Shown: positions 44,494 to 54,772, numbered from the stretch's first letter. The stretch: 64,000 nucleotides of DNA from Chitinophaga qingshengii (GCF_014529935.1 NZ_JACVFC010000001.1:2294001-2358000), one strand, 5' to 3'. The notes: generated from the sequence alone by a model not told the origin. Translations and numbers: made by a program.

Positions 44494-47028
44494 TTACGCT
44501 TCAGATTTTTCTGATTTGCTTTTAGAAGAGTTGTTCTTCAAAGTGAATATCAGTTTTTGGTTTTCCTTATCGAGGTCAGCGACGAGGATATCACCATCAT
44601 GAATGTTCATATTGAGGATTTCTTCCGCCAGCGGGTCTTCCAGGTATTTCTGGATGGCCCTGTGGAGTGGTCTGGCGCCAAACTGCTGATCGTAGCCTTT
44701 ATCTGCCAGGAAGCCTTTTGCTTCGTCTGTCAGCTCCAGGCTGAAGCCCAGGTTATTGAGGCGTTTGAGCACGCTCTTCATCGTGATATCGATGATGGTA
44801 TAGATGTGTTCTTTGCTCAGTGAGTTAAAGATGATCACATCATCGATTCTGTTCAGGAATTCCGGAGAGAAGGTCCGTTTCAGTGCTTTTTCGATCACTG
44901 ATTTGGTATTTTCTTCTTCGCTCATGGATTTTGCCGAGGTAGTGAACCCTACGCCGGCGCCGAAGTCTTTCAACTGGCGGGCACCGATGTTGGAGGTCAT
45001 GATGATGAGGGTATTTTTAAAGTCCACCTTACGGCCGAGGCCATCGGTGAGGATACCGTCATCCAGTACCTGCAGCAAGAGGTTATAAATATCCGGGTGT
45101 GCTTTTTCGATTTCATCGAGCAGGATCACGGAGTAAGGTTTGCGACGAACTTTTTCCGTCAGCTGACCGCCTTCTTCGTAACCAACATAACCCGGAGGCG
45201 CGCCGATGAGGCGGCTTACGGAGAATTTCTCCATGTATTCGCTCATATCGATACGGATGAGAGCTTCATCAGAGTCGAACATGTAGCGGGCCAGGGATTT
45301 GGCCAGTTCCGTTTTACCCACGCCAGTAGGACCGAGGAAGATAAAGGTACCGATTGGTTTTTTCGGGTCTTTCAGGCCTACGCGGTTACGCTGGATGGCT
45401 TTAGTGACTTTGCTGATAGCATCGTCTTGTCCCACCACGGCGCCTTTGAGGTCTTCGCCCATGCGGCGGAGTTTCTCAGTTTCGGCCTGAACCATCCTTT
45501 TAACGGGGATGCCGGTCATCATGCTCACTACTTCCGCGATCGCTTCTTCATCGATCGGGTAGCGTTTATGTTTCACTTCTTCTTCCCACATGGCTTTAGC
45601 GCGTTCCAGGTCTTCACCCAGTTTCTTTTCCGTATCGCGCAGCGCAGCGGCTTCTTCGAAGCGTTGACTTTTAACGACTTTATTTTTCTCCTGTTTGATA
45701 TCTTCTATCTGTTTTTCCAGATCGAGGATATTTTGCGGCACATTGATGTTTTTAAGGTGAACGCGGGCGCCTACTTCATCGAGCACGTCGATAGCCTTGT
45801 CGGGCAGCAGACGGTCGGTCATGTAGCGGTCGCTCAGTTTCACGCAGGCATCGATGGCAGCGTCGGAGTAGCTTACGTTATGGTATTCTTCATAACGGGG
45901 CTTGATATTATTGAGGATCTGTATGGTCTCATCCACGCTGGGTGGTTCTACCATTACTTTCTGGAAACGGCGGTCCAGTGCGCCGTCTTTTTCGATATAC
46001 ATGCGGTATTCGTCCAGTGTGGAGGCGCCGATGCATTGGAGTTCGCCTCTGGCGAGGGCAGGTTTAAAGATATTGGAAGCGTCCAGCGAGCCGGAAGCGC
46101 CACCAGCGCCCACGATAGTATGAATTTCATCGATGAACAGGATTACATCGCGGTTCTTTTCGAGTTCATTCATAATCGCTTTCATCCTTTCCTCGAACTG
46201 GCCGCGGTATTTGGTACCGGCTACCAGGGCGGCGAGGTCCAGGCTTACCACGCGTTTGTCGAACAGTACGCGGGACACTTTGCGTTGCACGATGCGCAGG
46301 GCAAGGCCTTCCACGATAGCTGTTTTACCCACGCCGGGTTCGCCGATCAGGATAGGGTTGTTCTTTTTACGGCGGGACAGGATCTGTGAAACGCGTTCAA
46401 TTTCCTGTTCGCGGCCAACTATCGGGTCCAGGCTGCCACTTTCGGCCAGCTTGGTGATGTCTCTACCAAAGTTATCCAGTACAGGTGTCTTGGATTTGGT
46501 ATTGGTTTGTTTGGCTTTGGATGCAAAACTTTTGCGTTCATCTTCGAACTCCTCTTCACCCGGATCGTCGAATTCGGATTTGGGATCGGCAGATTTTACA
46601 AAGCCCAGTTCGTTTTTAAAAGTATCGTAATCCACGTCAAATTGTTGTAAGATTTGAGTACAAACGTTTTCTTTGTTCTTGAGGATGGAAAGCATGAGGT
46701 GTTCGGTTTCCACAGTAGCGCTTTTCAGTGCTTTTGCTTCCAGTACCGTTACCCGGATGACTTTCTCAGCCTGTCTGGTGAGGGGTAGACTGTTAATATT
46801 GGCAATATTCTTCCCAGTCTTATCTTTTACAGCCAATTCTACTTCTTTACGTAATTCGTACAGGTCTACGTTTAAAGCTTGCAGAATCTTTACGGCCGTG
46901 CCTTCGCCTTCGCGGATAATACCCAACAGCAGGTGTTCAGTACCGATGAAATCATTCCCCAGGCGTAAAGCTTCCTCTCTGCTGAACGAAATGATCTCCT
47001 TAACTTGCGGTGAAAAATTCTGGTCCAT
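44494..47028 (-). CDS. clpC: ATP-dependent Clp protease ATP-binding subunit ClpC
   Basis: The protein has 844 residues. It has a double Clp-N domain (about 1-145), a linker with many Lys/Ser, AAA+ module 1 with Walker A '[14 protein letters not shown]' and Walker B '[15 protein letters not shown]', a middle region with a UVR-like coiled segment '[18 protein letters not shown]', and AAA+ module 2 with Walker A '[15 protein letters not shown]' and the C-terminal D2 part. It unfolds proteins for ClpP or disaggregates them. The clpP gene is not in the window. It is divergent from the STAS gene and followed by a strong terminator. Confidence 0.95.
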   Translation of the reverse strand: MDQNFSPQVKEIISFSREEALRLGNDFIGTEHLLLGIIREGEGTAVKILQALNVDLYELRKEVELAVKDKTGKNIANINSLPLTRQAEKVIRVTVLEAKALKSATVETEHLMLSILKNKENVCTQILQQFDVDYDTFKNELGFVKSADPKSEFDDPGEEEFEDERKSFASKAKQTNTKSKTPVLDNFGRDITKLAESGSLDPIVGREQEIERVSQILSRRKKNNPILIGEPGVGKTAIVEGLALRIVQRKVSRVLFDKRVVSLDLAALVAGTKYRGQFEERMKAIMNELEKNRDVILFIDEIHTIVGAGGASGSLDASNIFKPALARGELQCIGASTLDEYRMYIEKDGALDRRFQKVMVEPPSVDETIQILNNIKPRYEEYHNVSYSDAAIDACVKLSDRYMTDRLLPDKAIDVLDEVGARVHLKNINVPQNILDLEKQIEDIKQEKNKVVKSQRFEEAAALRDTEKKLGEDLERAKAMWEEEVKHKRYPIDEEAIAEVVSMMTGIPVKRMVQAETEKLRRMGEDLKGAVVGQDDAISKVTKAIQRNRVGLKDPKKPIGTFIFLGPTGVGKTELAKSLARYMFDSDEALIRIDMSEYMEKFSVSRLIGAPPGYVGYEEGGQLTEKVRRKPYSVILLDEIEKAHPDIYNLLLQVLDDGILTDGLGRKVDFKNTLIIMTSNIGARQLKDFGAGVGFTTSAKSMSEEENTKSVIEKALKRTFSPEFLNRIDDVIIFNSLSKEHIYTIIDITMKSVLKRLNNLGFSLELTDEAKGFLADKGYDQQFGARPLHRAIQKYLEDPLAEEILNMNIHDGDILVADLDKENQKLIFTLKNNSSKSKSEKSEA

Positions 47029-47336
47029 TGTGAGAATATTAAATGATCAAAAACCCTTACGGGGGCTTGCTTATACAATAATAACGAATAATTCTGAACT
47101 TAGATTATCACGCTATTTACTTTAGTTGAAGTTATTCCTTTTTTGCACTCCAACAACCTACACTTTAATAGTATAAGATTTATTTTTGTGTTGAAAGCGG
47201 GGATAGCATTCAAAATTACTTACGAGGAAAAAGCGGCTTTTGTTTTTGATCTCCTTTTTATTTAGTTTTTAATAGGCTGGGTTTCCCTCTTTAAATCGAT
47301 TTTTTTTTACTAAATGTATAAAACAACGTCCAACGC
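47029..47336. other. 308-bp divergent region clpC / STAS gene
   Basis: TATTTTTG (47178-47185 region) is a possible -7 box for the STAS gene, and TTGGAGTG...TAACTTCA on the minus strand is a weak candidate for clpC. No ORF or RNA recognised. Confidence 0.35.
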
Positions 47337-47711
47337 ATGAAATTCAAAATTGATACCAAAGAAAAAATTGTTGTTTTTTGTCCTGAAGAACCTGCATTGG
47401 ATGCTAATTTGTCAGCCGAACTGATCTCCACGCTGGATTCCCTGCCGGAGCTGGAGACCCGCAATCTCATACTGGATCTTACTTTCGTCGAAAAATACGA
47501 CCCCTCAACGGCACAGGTCATTTTAACAGTATACCAAAATATCTATGACAAGGGCCGTTCCTGTGCGCTTACCGGCGTTAACAACGCCTTAACGAAGGAG
47601 CTGAAGACCGAAGGCGGCGATATGCTGAACATCGCTCCCACCCTGGCGGAGGCCATAGACCTCGTTATGATGGAAGAGCTGGAAAGAGAGCTCCTGGACG
47701 GACTGGATTGA
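47337..47711 (+). CDS. STAS-domain protein
   Basis: The protein has 124 residues with the STAS/anti-sigma-antagonist pattern: an early strand-helix 'KIVVFCPEEPALDANLSAELISTL', then the conserved 'RNLILDLTFVEKYDPSTAQVILTVYQNIYDKGRSCALTGV' over ~40 residues. The acidic tail ('MMEELERELLDGLD') is unusual. Phosphorylatable Ser of classical antagonists is not clear. It lies 76 nt before the RNase Z gene on the same strand, a pairing also seen elsewhere in Bacteroidota. A regulatory or scaffold role linked to tRNA processing is only speculation. Confidence 0.75.
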   Translation: MKFKIDTKEKIVVFCPEEPALDANLSAELISTLDSLPELETRNLILDLTFVEKYDPSTAQVILTVYQNIYDKGRSCALTGVNNALTKELKTEGGDMLNIAPTLAEAIDLVMMEELERELLDGLD

Positions 47712-47787
47712 TAAAAAAGGCGCCGTTTCCCGTTGTAGCCGGCAAAAGCCGGTCAGGGCGGGAGCAGGCAGCGAAACGTTTCATATT

Positions 47788-48696
47788 ATGTTTGCAGTAA
47801 CAATATTAGGCAATAACTCTGCTATCCCCACGCTGGACAGGCACCCCACCGCACAGATCGTTACCTGTGACGAACAGCTGCTGCTGGTAGATTGTGGCGA
47901 AGGTACCCAGCTCCGCATCGCCCAATACCGTATTAAGCGCAGTAAAATCAGGTATATCTTCATCAGCCACCTGCATGGCGATCATTATTTCGGGCTCATT
48001 GGCCTGTTAAACACGCTGAATCTGATGGGGCGAACCGAACCTCTCAGCCTGTATGCCCCACCGGAACTGGAACCTATCATACAGCTGCAGCTGGACTGTT
48101 CCGGTACCCAGTTACAATATGAGCTGTCCTTTGTACCGCTGCAGGCCGGTTACAGCGGGATTATCCTGGAAGACAAGGAGCTGACCGTACATTGTTTTCC
48201 CGTACAGCACCGTATTTCCTGCTTTGGTTTTTCTTTCACCATGCAGAAAAAGAAGCGGAAACTGATACCCGAACAAGCCCGGGCCTACGAAATTCCGGCC
48301 GCCTACTACAGTAAACTGCAGGAAGGAGCCGATTACGAGCGAAAAGACGGCAGTATCGTTAAAAATGACTGGGTAACGCTGCCGCCGGCCAAAGGCAAGC
48401 GGTATGTATATTGTGCCGACACGCTGTATGATCCAGGCCTGCTGCCCTGGGTAAAAGAGGCGGACCTGGTGTATCATGAGACCACGTATCTGCATGACCT
48501 GGAAACCCGTGCAGCAGAGCGGTATCACAGCACCAGCGTACAAGCCGCCACCCTGGCTGCTTCAGCGGCCGCCAAACGGCTGCTGATCGGTCATTTTTCT
48601 TCAAAATACACAGATTTACAACCTTTCCTGGATGAGACAAGGCCTGTTTTTCCGGCCACAGACATTGCGGAAGAGGGAGTTACCTATTATATTTAG
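47788..48696 (+). CDS. rnz: ribonuclease Z (tRNA 3' processing endonuclease)
   Basis: The protein has 302 residues, typical for the short RNase Z. The metallo-beta-lactamase zinc motif 'SHLHGDHYFGL' (residues 60-66 core) is followed by 'YSGIILEDKELTVHCFPVQHRISCFGF', where His is a zinc ligand, and 'YCADTLYD' with the bridging Asp. The last ligand His is in 'LLIGHFSSKY'. It cuts precursor tRNAs 3' of the discriminator. This is needed because not all tRNAs here encode CCA (the nearby tRNA-Asp lacks it). It is convergent with dapA across a nested palindrome. Confidence 0.95.
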   Translation: MFAVTILGNNSAIPTLDRHPTAQIVTCDEQLLLVDCGEGTQLRIAQYRIKRSKIRYIFISHLHGDHYFGLIGLLNTLNLMGRTEPLSLYAPPELEPIIQLQLDCSGTQLQYELSFVPLQAGYSGIILEDKELTVHCFPVQHRISCFGFSFTMQKKKRKLIPEQARAYEIPAAYYSKLQEGADYERKDGSIVKNDWVTLPPAKGKRYVYCADTLYDPGLLPWVKEADLVYHETTYLHDLETRAAERYHSTSVQAATLAASAAAKRLLIGHFSSKYTDLQPFLDETRPVFPATDIAEEGVTYYI

Positions 48697-48827
48697 GGAT
48701 TTACGAATTTTGGAATTTACGGATTTTGGGATTTAAAAAAGCGAAGACCTGAGCAAATAACATAGCTCAGGTCTTCGCTTTTTTAAATCCCAAAATTCGT
48801 AAATCCGTAAATATCTAAATTCCTAAA
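48697..48827. repeat. nested palindrome between convergent rnz and dapA
   Basis: A perfect 31-bp inner stem (48724-48754 with 48765-48795) around a 10-nt loop contains AAAAAAGCGAAGACC. The outer arms are ATTTACGAATTTTGG-type words that match each other imperfectly and overlap the dapA stop codon. The same arm words occur at 29546-29649 and 16995-17037. Confidence 0.9.
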
Positions 48828-49696
48828 TGTTTCAGGTATTCGCCGATCTGGCGGTAGAGCGCATCTGTAGCGGGAACTACCGGCAGCCGGAATTGATTTT
48901 CCATAATACCGGCGTGACTCAGGAACGCTTTGATACCGGCAGGATTGTTTTCGGAGAACATCAGATCAAAGCCCTGCAACATTTTGTAGTTGAGCGTGCG
49001 GGCAGCAGGGAAGTTATTTTCCAGGGCTGCCTTTACCAGGGCGGAGAAGTCTTTCGCAAAATAGTTGGCAGCCACGGAGATGACGCCATCCATGCCGCAG
49101 GCCAGCTGTGCCAGAGCGAGTGCATCGTCGCCGCTGATCACGAGGAAGTCCTTCGGTTTATCGCGGATAATCTGCATGCACTGTACCATATCGCCGGAAG
49201 CTTCTTTCATGGCCACGATATTTTCCACCTCATGCGCGAGGCGCAGGGTAGTTTCCGCTGTCATATTACGGCCGGTACGACCGGGTACGTTGTAGAGTAT
49301 GATAGGCTTCGGAGAAGCGGCCGCGATGGTTTTGTAGTGCTGAAAGATACCTTCCTGTGTAGGTTTGCTGTAGTAGGGAGCCACGCTGAGGATAGCAGCG
49401 GCTTCGTCCAGCGGGCATTTTTCCAGTCGTTTTACCACATCACGGGTATTATAATCGCCGATGCCGACTACCACCGGCACCCGCTTCGACACCTTTTCGA
49501 AAGTGAATTTTATCAAATCCAGCTTTTCATCTGCAGAGAGAGTAGGCGTTTCGCCGGTAGTTCCTAAAGTAACCACGTAGTTGACGCCGCCATCAATCAC
49601 ATAATTGATCAGCTTTTCCAAAGCATTCCAGTCTATGCTTTCATCTGCTTTAAAGGGTGTAACCAAAGCCACCCCGGTGCCTTTTAACTGTTCCAT
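48815..49696 (-). CDS. dapA: 4-hydroxy-tetrahydrodipicolinate synthase
   Basis: The protein has 293 residues. Catalytic residues are visible: Thr46/Thr47 ('TLGTTGET'), Tyr135 ('ILYNVPGRTGRN'), Arg140 and the Schiff-base Lys164 ('IVAMKEASGD'). It condenses pyruvate with aspartate semialdehyde, the first committed step to lysine and meso-diaminopimelate for the cell wall. The stop codon lies in the outer arm of the palindrome shared with rnz. accA is upstream on the same strand, separated by a terminator. Confidence 0.95.
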   Translation of the reverse strand: MEQLKGTGVALVTPFKADESIDWNALEKLINYVIDGGVNYVVTLGTTGETPTLSADEKLDLIKFTFEKVSKRVPVVVGIGDYNTRDVVKRLEKCPLDEAAAILSVAPYYSKPTQEGIFQHYKTIAAASPKPIILYNVPGRTGRNMTAETTLRLAHEVENIVAMKEASGDMVQCMQIIRDKPKDFLVISGDDALALAQLACGMDGVISVAANYFAKDFSALVKAALENNFPAARTLNYKMLQGFDLMFSENNPAGIKAFLSHAGIMENQFRLPVVPATDALYRQIGEYLKHLGI

Positions 49697-49711
49697 GTGT
49701 TTTTACGGGAA

Positions 49712-49758
49712 AAAATAAAAATTCGAATTCCGAAGGCCGAAATTCGAATTTTTTATTG
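49712..49758 (-). terminator. accA terminator
   Basis: A 13-bp A/T-rich stem (AAAAATTCGAATT/AATTCGAATTTTT) with an 11-nt loop that itself contains a small CGG/CCG pair. T-rich on both strands, so it works both ways. It separates accA from dapA. Confidence 0.8.
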
Positions 49759-49775
49759 TGATCTCTAAATTTTTT

Positions 49776-50729
49776 TTAGTGTTCTTCGTAAAAACCCATG
49801 CGGGAGAACTTATCGATACGTTGTTCGATGCGTACATCCGGATCGATTTTTTTCAGTTCAGCCAGTGTTTCTTTGATCTTTGTTTTCAGGATGGTGGCCA
49901 TTTCATCCGGGTTTACGTGGGCGCCGCCGAGTGGTTCGCGGACCAGGCCGTCTACCAGTCCAAACTGGCTCATATAGTCGGAAGTAAGTTTCAGTTCTTC
50001 CGCCGCTTTTTCTTTGAAGTTCCAGCTACGCCAGAGGATAGTGGAGCAGTTCTCCGGGGAGATCACGGTATACCAGCTGTTTTCCAGCATTAATACACGG
50101 TCGCCGATACCGATACCGAGGGCACCGCCGGAAGCGCCTTCCCCGATGATGATACAGATAACCGGTACACGGAGTTTCACCATTTCGAAGAGATTGCGGG
50201 CAATCGCTTCAGCCTGGCCTCTTTCTTCCGCTTCCAGGCCCGGGTAAGCGCCGGGAGTATCGATGAGCGTTACAATGGGCTTGTTGAATCTTTCCGCCAG
50301 TTTCATGAGACGGAGTGCTTTACGGTAGCCTTCAGGGTTGGCCATACCAAAGTTCCTGAGCTGACGCATTTTTGTGTTCACCCCTTTCTGCTGACCGATA
50401 AACATGACGGTTTCTCCATCCAGGTCAGCGAAGCCACCTACCATGGCCTTGTCGTCCTTCACATTCCGGTCGCCGTGCAGTTCCATAAAATTGGTGCACA
50501 TTTTTTCGATATACGCCAAAGTATAGGGCCTATCCGGATGGCGGCTGAGCAATACGCGCTGATATGGGGTGAGGTGGGTGTAGATGTTGAGACGGGTGTC
50601 TTCTATTTTCTGCTCGTATTCTTTTACAGTAGCAGAAACATCTACCCCGGATTTTTCACCATTCTCCTTCAGCTTAGCCAGCTGCTCATATAAATCCGCG
50701 ATAGGTTTTTCGAAATCCAGGAATTGCAT
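49776..50729 (-). CDS. accA: acetyl-CoA carboxylase carboxyltransferase subunit alpha
   Basis: The protein has 317 residues. It has the N-terminal helical '[17 protein letters not shown]' region and '[36 protein letters not shown]' in outline, then the crotonase-like carboxyltransferase core with '[19 protein letters not shown]', '[27 protein letters not shown]' and '[18 protein letters not shown]'. It transfers the carboxyl group from biotin to acetyl-CoA with AccD to start fatty-acid synthesis. It is single, with tRNA genes divergent upstream. Confidence 0.96.
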   Translation of the reverse strand: MQFLDFEKPIADLYEQLAKLKENGEKSGVDVSATVKEYEQKIEDTRLNIYTHLTPYQRVLLSRHPDRPYTLAYIEKMCTNFMELHGDRNVKDDKAMVGGFADLDGETVMFIGQQKGVNTKMRQLRNFGMANPEGYRKALRLMKLAERFNKPIVTLIDTPGAYPGLEAEERGQAEAIARNLFEMVKLRVPVICIIIGEGASGGALGIGIGDRVLMLENSWYTVISPENCSTILWRSWNFKEKAAEELKLTSDYMSQFGLVDGLVREPLGGAHVNPDEMATILKTKIKETLAELKKIDPDVRIEQRIDKFSRMGFYEEH

Positions 50730-50817
50730 AATTAGTTTAATTGGTTAAAGATCGGGTGTAAAGATAGTGCTGAAAATTTTTTTTAAAAAAGATTTGCTTA
50801 ATTGGGAACTTTGTTGC

Positions 50818-50825
50818 TATCTTTG
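50818..50825 (+). promoter_or_regulatory. -7 element of the tRNA-Asp/tRNA-Tyr unit
   Basis: TATCTTTG matches TAnnTTTG and lies ~70 nt upstream of tRNA-Asp. A TTG at 50794-50796 gives a 21-nt spacer. Confidence 0.55.
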
Positions 50826-50896
50826 CAATCCCAAAACGGAACAACATAACGGATTGGGATACAAAAAGATAGCTGGTTACAGCAATTATTTTTGAA

Positions 50897-50970
50897 GGAT
50901 TGGTAGTTCAGTCGGTTAGAATGCCGCCCTGTCACGGCGGAGGTCGCGGGTTCGAGTCCCGTCCAGTCCG
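50897..50970 (+). tRNA. tRNA-Asp (GTC)
   Basis: The 74-nt cloverleaf has acceptor GGATTGG/CCAGTCC with discriminator G. The anticodon stem CCGCC/GGCGG carries the loop CTGTCAC with anticodon GTC, and the T-arm reads GCGGG-TTCGAGT-CCCGT-like. CCA is not encoded (CGG follows), so the 3' end must be added after RNase Z processing. Confidence 0.95.
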
Positions 50971-50977
50971 CGGAATT

Positions 50978-51015
50978 AAAGGAATAGACGTTGGTCTATT
51001 CCTTTTTCTTTTTCT
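50978..51015 (+). terminator. hairpin between tRNA-Asp and tRNA-Tyr
   Basis: A 12-bp stem (AAAGGAATAGAC/GTCTATTCCTTT) with loop GTTG is followed by TTCTTTTTC. It may end the tRNA-Asp transcript. Confidence 0.75.
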
Positions 51016-51031
51016 TTTAAATATAGAGTAG

Positions 51032-51117
51032 GGGCAGGTTCCAGAGCGGCCAAATGGGGCGGACTGTAAATCCGCTGTCTTTCGACTTCATAGGTTCGAA
51101 TCCTATCCTGCCCACCA
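51032..51117 (+). tRNA. tRNA-Tyr (GTA), CCA encoded
   Basis: Acceptor GGGCAGG/CCTGCCC, discriminator A and a chromosomal CCA at 51115-51117. The anticodon loop CTGTAAA in stem GCGGA/TCCGC gives GTA. The long variable arm after it (GTCTTTCGACT) marks the class-II tRNA-Tyr, and the T-arm is ATAGG-TTCGAAT-CCTAT. Confidence 0.95.
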
Positions 51118-51118
51118 G

Positions 51119-51146
51119 ACCGGACAAGCGATTGTCCGGTTTTTTT
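51119..51146 (+). terminator. tRNA-Tyr terminator
   Basis: ACCGGACAA/TTGTCCGGT, a 9-bp stem with a 4-nt loop, is followed by seven T. Confidence 0.9.
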
Positions 51147-51467
51147 GTTTTTTAGCGATATCACTACCCCCCGAGTCTCCCATCCAATAACGCATTCCCC
51201 GTTCAAGAGAAGAGCCAGCGTGTTCTAATTATTGTCCAATCAACTACCAGATAGTTTACAAGTGCCCCTTCTTCCTTTACATAAGGAACATATCAACTTA
51301 TTGGAAAATAATTTATATTGTTGAAATTATACCGTCAATATAAATTTTGCTACTGTACTGTTTGATTCAACATATGCGGTATAAAATGTTCAGAAGCATT
51401 CCTTACCCGTGACATCCAAAATCAATGTGCCAACGATCCTTATACTGATTTTAAAACCTATTTTAGC
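51147..51467. other. 321-bp upstream region of the RHS-type protein gene
   Basis: A/T-rich, without a coding frame. TTG...TATAAATTTTG around 51320-51354 is a loose promoter match. No repeat of the tRNA 3' ends was found that would mark an integration site. Confidence 0.35.
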
Positions 51468-54400
51468 ATGAGGCCCTTACCACTATTCTCCTTTAGACAC
51501 CTATTTTATTGTCTGACCTTTATTTTTTTCTTATCAGCATCTGGTCAGGACCAGAACGGGAACTCACCGTACAATATCATTCCGCCTTCACCTGCCGCAG
51601 CAGCCATAGACAAATTTGCGTTGGTTCCTGTAGGTTATTATACCGGTGTTCCCAACATTAGTATCCCTATTTTCAACTATAGTATTCCCCGTTTGAATTA
51701 CAATATGGGGATTGACCTGAGTTATCATTCCGGCGGTATTAAAGTAGACGAAATGCCTTCCAATGTAGGTATTGGATGGGCATTAAATGCAGGAGGCTCC
51801 ATTAACCGCGCTGTAGTGGGCCTACCTGACGACTATCCAGTGGTGGGCTTTATGTATGCGCCTCCTTTTGATCAAACGCAACAAAAGCTGGAGAAATACA
51901 CCGCTGGCCAGGAAGACGGTGAACCGGATATTTTTACCTATAATTTCAATGGTATTTCCGGAAAGTTTTATGTGGGAAAACGAACCAATAGTGTTAATCA
52001 GATCATTCAGGCCAACCGGTCTGGTATAAGGATTGAATTTTTGCCGGACGGCACTTCTCCTGACAATGGCGCAATACAAGGATTTATGATTACCAACACC
52101 GATGGCGTGAAATATGTGTTTGACGCAAAGGAAACAGCATATACTTTTTATACTCATCTTAGACAGGTCAATTACACCTCTACCTGGCATCTTTCCAAAG
52201 TGATTCTTCCTGTACCAAATCTTACTATACAATATGAGTATCAGGGGTATGACTTTAATTACGTCGCGGGTAAATCTGAAACACGGGATTACCTGCTATC
52301 ACAGCCGCGCACCGATGTCAAATTGCCACCTGATGAAACATTCAACACATCCTCCAGTATTGTCAGCATATTCGCCAAAAGAATTTCCAGGATTATATTA
52401 CCCGGAAACAGAGATATCCGGTTTGTATATGGCCTGAACCGGACAGATCTCCCGGGAGACAGTCAACTCGACAGCATTATTTATGACACCAGAAATAACA
52501 GAGGTATCAAATTAAATTATGACTATTCGGTAGGCCATAGACTGACACTTAGCGGGGCGCAGGAATTTGCCGGTAACCAACGTAAGCCTGCCTACGTCTT
52601 TGCCTATAATCCCAATTTACCAGAGAGATTATCTTTTAGCCAGGACCATTGGGGATATTATAATGCGAAGCTCAATGTAACGCTGGTACCCAAGCTGGAA
52701 GACTTTGAAAAATCCGCTTTTCTTGGCTCCCGAAGCGGCGTACCTCCATTCAATGCATTGCGGTCAGGAGACAGGAGTCCCGATTCTGTGGCTGCACTGG
52801 CCGGATTACTCAATCAAATAACCTATCCTACCGGCGGTACCATCAATTTTGAATATGAATCCAACCGTATATCAGATACTATTATGCGTAGGTACTTCCG
52901 GAGCAAACCAATGTATACTTTTTTAAATGGAATGGAAGCAACACAGAGCAGAGTATTTACACTTTATAATAATAAAAAGATCCAATCACTTAATTTCGAT
53001 TTTACTTTCAGCGATTATCCCTATGGTATAGAGACTCGTTTCACTTTTACATTTGCTATCAAAAGCCTGGACGATAGCAAGACCTATGCGACTTCCATGT
53101 TTGATTACAGTGCCACCCATGGCAAAACGGTTGTCCGTAATAATTTATTGGAGATGCCTGCCGGAGACTATAAGATTACATGGACTACCAACTACCCAGG
53201 ACAATTAGATGACCCTTTCTCCTTTGCGCTACGATGGAATGAAATAGTACCGGATTCTCTCATCGCCACCAGTTTTGTTACAGGAGGGTGCAGGATAAAG
53301 AAGATCGACCTTAGAGACGGCATAACTAACATAGTGCAGTCCCGTAGCTTTAAATATGTCGGGGAAGACGGAATACTTTCTTCGGGTGTTGCGGGCAATA
53401 TTCCCGGCTATTCCCGCACCTATAGAGTAGCCAGACTAATCACTGTCATAGACGGGGACAAAACATGGGTAGTTCCCACAGAAGCCACCTATCTCTCCAG
53501 ATCCAGTTACCCTAATCAAACTATGTTATATACCTCCGGCAGTCCGGTAGGCTATAAAAGAGTAGAGGAAATACTTCCTTCCGGAAAAAATGTATATAAA
53601 TATACTACGTTCGCAGATGTGGAGACCGGGAGCTTTGTCGAAACACAATTTCCATACCCGCCAACCTATCCGAGAGACTGGGCGTTGGGATTGTTAAAAA
53701 AAGGAGAGACTTATGATACCAATGGTAAACTGGTAAAAAAGAGTATCAACTATTATCAGACATTTTCGACGGGTAGTGACGTTGGTACGCTCGATGCGGT
53801 CAAGGCAGGTCAGTCAGAGTTTGCATATACTGACGATATGAGGCTCCCCGGAGATGAAAAATTTCTCTACTTTGAATATCCCACCCCCATGGGCTGTTCC
53901 TTACAGGACAGTACGATCCAGACACTTTATACAACTACCGGTGATTCCATCGTTACCCGGACCCACTATACCTATGAACCCATGTTCAATTGGAAGCATT
54001 ACCAACCCCTGGCCATTGCGGAAGAAAACAGCACCGGATGGAAGAAGACTTATCTTACTTATGCGACAGACTATGCTGCCGGTACAGCCTTCATCGACAG
54101 TATGGTTCGCCGGAATATTATTACTGCGCCTATTGAGAAAGTGGAAATGCACGACAACCAGGTCACGTCCGGCAGTGTTACGCATTACAATCCATCTTAT
54201 CCAGGCATGCCGGCACAAACATACCGGCTGGAAACAAACCAAGGCATTCCGTATAATGGCTTTAAATTCTCCAACCAATTGCCGGGAACATTGCCTGATG
54301 ACAACAAAGCTGCTTTCTCCAAAGATGCCCGTTATCAATTGGAAAATATCATCACCACAGGAGATAATGCCGGCACTATTAAATCTGTACAAAAAAACCA

Positions 54401-54758
54401 TGACGTACCTGTGTCCTACCTTTGGGGATATCAACAACAATTTCCCGTGGCGCGTATTACCGGCGCAACATATGAGCAGGCTGTCGCTTTAGTGGATTTG
54501 AATATCTTAAATAATCCCTCCAATGACCAACAGCTAAGAAATGAACTGAATAAAATACGGTTGGGGCTAAACAATAGCGCTATCGTTAACACCTATACGT
54601 ATGATCCTTTAATAGGTGTCACCAGTGAGACAGATGCCTCCGGGAAAACCGTTTTTTACGAATATGACGCTTTTGGCCGCCTTCGGTTAGTGAAAGACCT
54701 TCAGGGTAAAATTGTAAAACAATTCGATTATCAATACCAGGTCCCCCCTACCCAATAA
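51468..54758 (+). CDS. large secreted RHS/YD-repeat-type protein (short form)
   Basis: The protein has 1096 residues with a signal peptide (FYCLTFIFFLSASGQ). The N-terminal region carries the Bacteroidota RHS-precursor signature 'SPYNIIPPSPAAAAIDKF', 'VGYYTGVPNISIPIFNY' and 'LSYHSGGIKVDEMPSNVGIGWALNAGGSINR'. The middle part has several 'YTYEPMFNWKHY'-like YD strands. It ends in one YD pair, 'TYTYDPLIGVTSETDASGKTVFYEYDAFGRLR', without any C-terminal toxin. This ~1100-residue form is common in Chitinophaga-like genomes and is thought to be a cell-surface protein. A terminator overlaps its stop codon. Confidence 0.8.
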   Translation: MRPLPLFSFRHLFYCLTFIFFLSASGQDQNGNSPYNIIPPSPAAAAIDKFALVPVGYYTGVPNISIPIFNYSIPRLNYNMGIDLSYHSGGIKVDEMPSNVGIGWALNAGGSINRAVVGLPDDYPVVGFMYAPPFDQTQQKLEKYTAGQEDGEPDIFTYNFNGISGKFYVGKRTNSVNQIIQANRSGIRIEFLPDGTSPDNGAIQGFMITNTDGVKYVFDAKETAYTFYTHLRQVNYTSTWHLSKVILPVPNLTIQYEYQGYDFNYVAGKSETRDYLLSQPRTDVKLPPDETFNTSSSIVSIFAKRISRIILPGNRDIRFVYGLNRTDLPGDSQLDSIIYDTRNNRGIKLNYDYSVGHRLTLSGAQEFAGNQRKPAYVFAYNPNLPERLSFSQDHWGYYNAKLNVTLVPKLEDFEKSAFLGSRSGVPPFNALRSGDRSPDSVAALAGLLNQITYPTGGTINFEYESNRISDTIMRRYFRSKPMYTFLNGMEATQSRVFTLYNNKKIQSLNFDFTFSDYPYGIETRFTFTFAIKSLDDSKTYATSMFDYSATHGKTVVRNNLLEMPAGDYKITWTTNYPGQLDDPFSFALRWNEIVPDSLIATSFVTGGCRIKKIDLRDGITNIVQSRSFKYVGEDGILSSGVAGNIPGYSRTYRVARLITVIDGDKTWVVPTEATYLSRSSYPNQTMLYTSGSPVGYKRVEEILPSGKNVYKYTTFADVETGSFVETQFPYPPTYPRDWALGLLKKGETYDTNGKLVKKSINYYQTFSTGSDVGTLDAVKAGQSEFAYTDDMRLPGDEKFLYFEYPTPMGCSLQDSTIQTLYTTTGDSIVTRTHYTYEPMFNWKHYQPLAIAEENSTGWKKTYLTYATDYAAGTAFIDSMVRRNIITAPIEKVEMHDNQVTSGSVTHYNPSYPGMPAQTYRLETNQGIPYNGFKFSNQLPGTLPDDNKAAFSKDARYQLENIITTGDNAGTIKSVQKNHDVPVSYLWGYQQQFPVARITGATYEQAVALVDLNILNNPSNDQQLRNELNKIRLGLNNSAIVNTYTYDPLIGVTSETDASGKTVFYEYDAFGRLRLVKDLQGKIVKQFDYQYQVPPTQ

Positions 54759-54772
54759 CCGGGGGCCTTTTT
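54740..54772 (+). terminator. terminator overlapping the RHS-type gene stop codon
   Basis: GGTCCCCC and GGGGGCC pair with one bulge over a ~14-nt loop that includes the TAA stop (54756-54758), followed by TTTTT. Confidence 0.75.

Noticed and set aside
50897..51117. tRNA genes as the attachment site of an integrated element
   Set aside because: No repeated tRNA 3' end, integrase or phage gene was found within the window.
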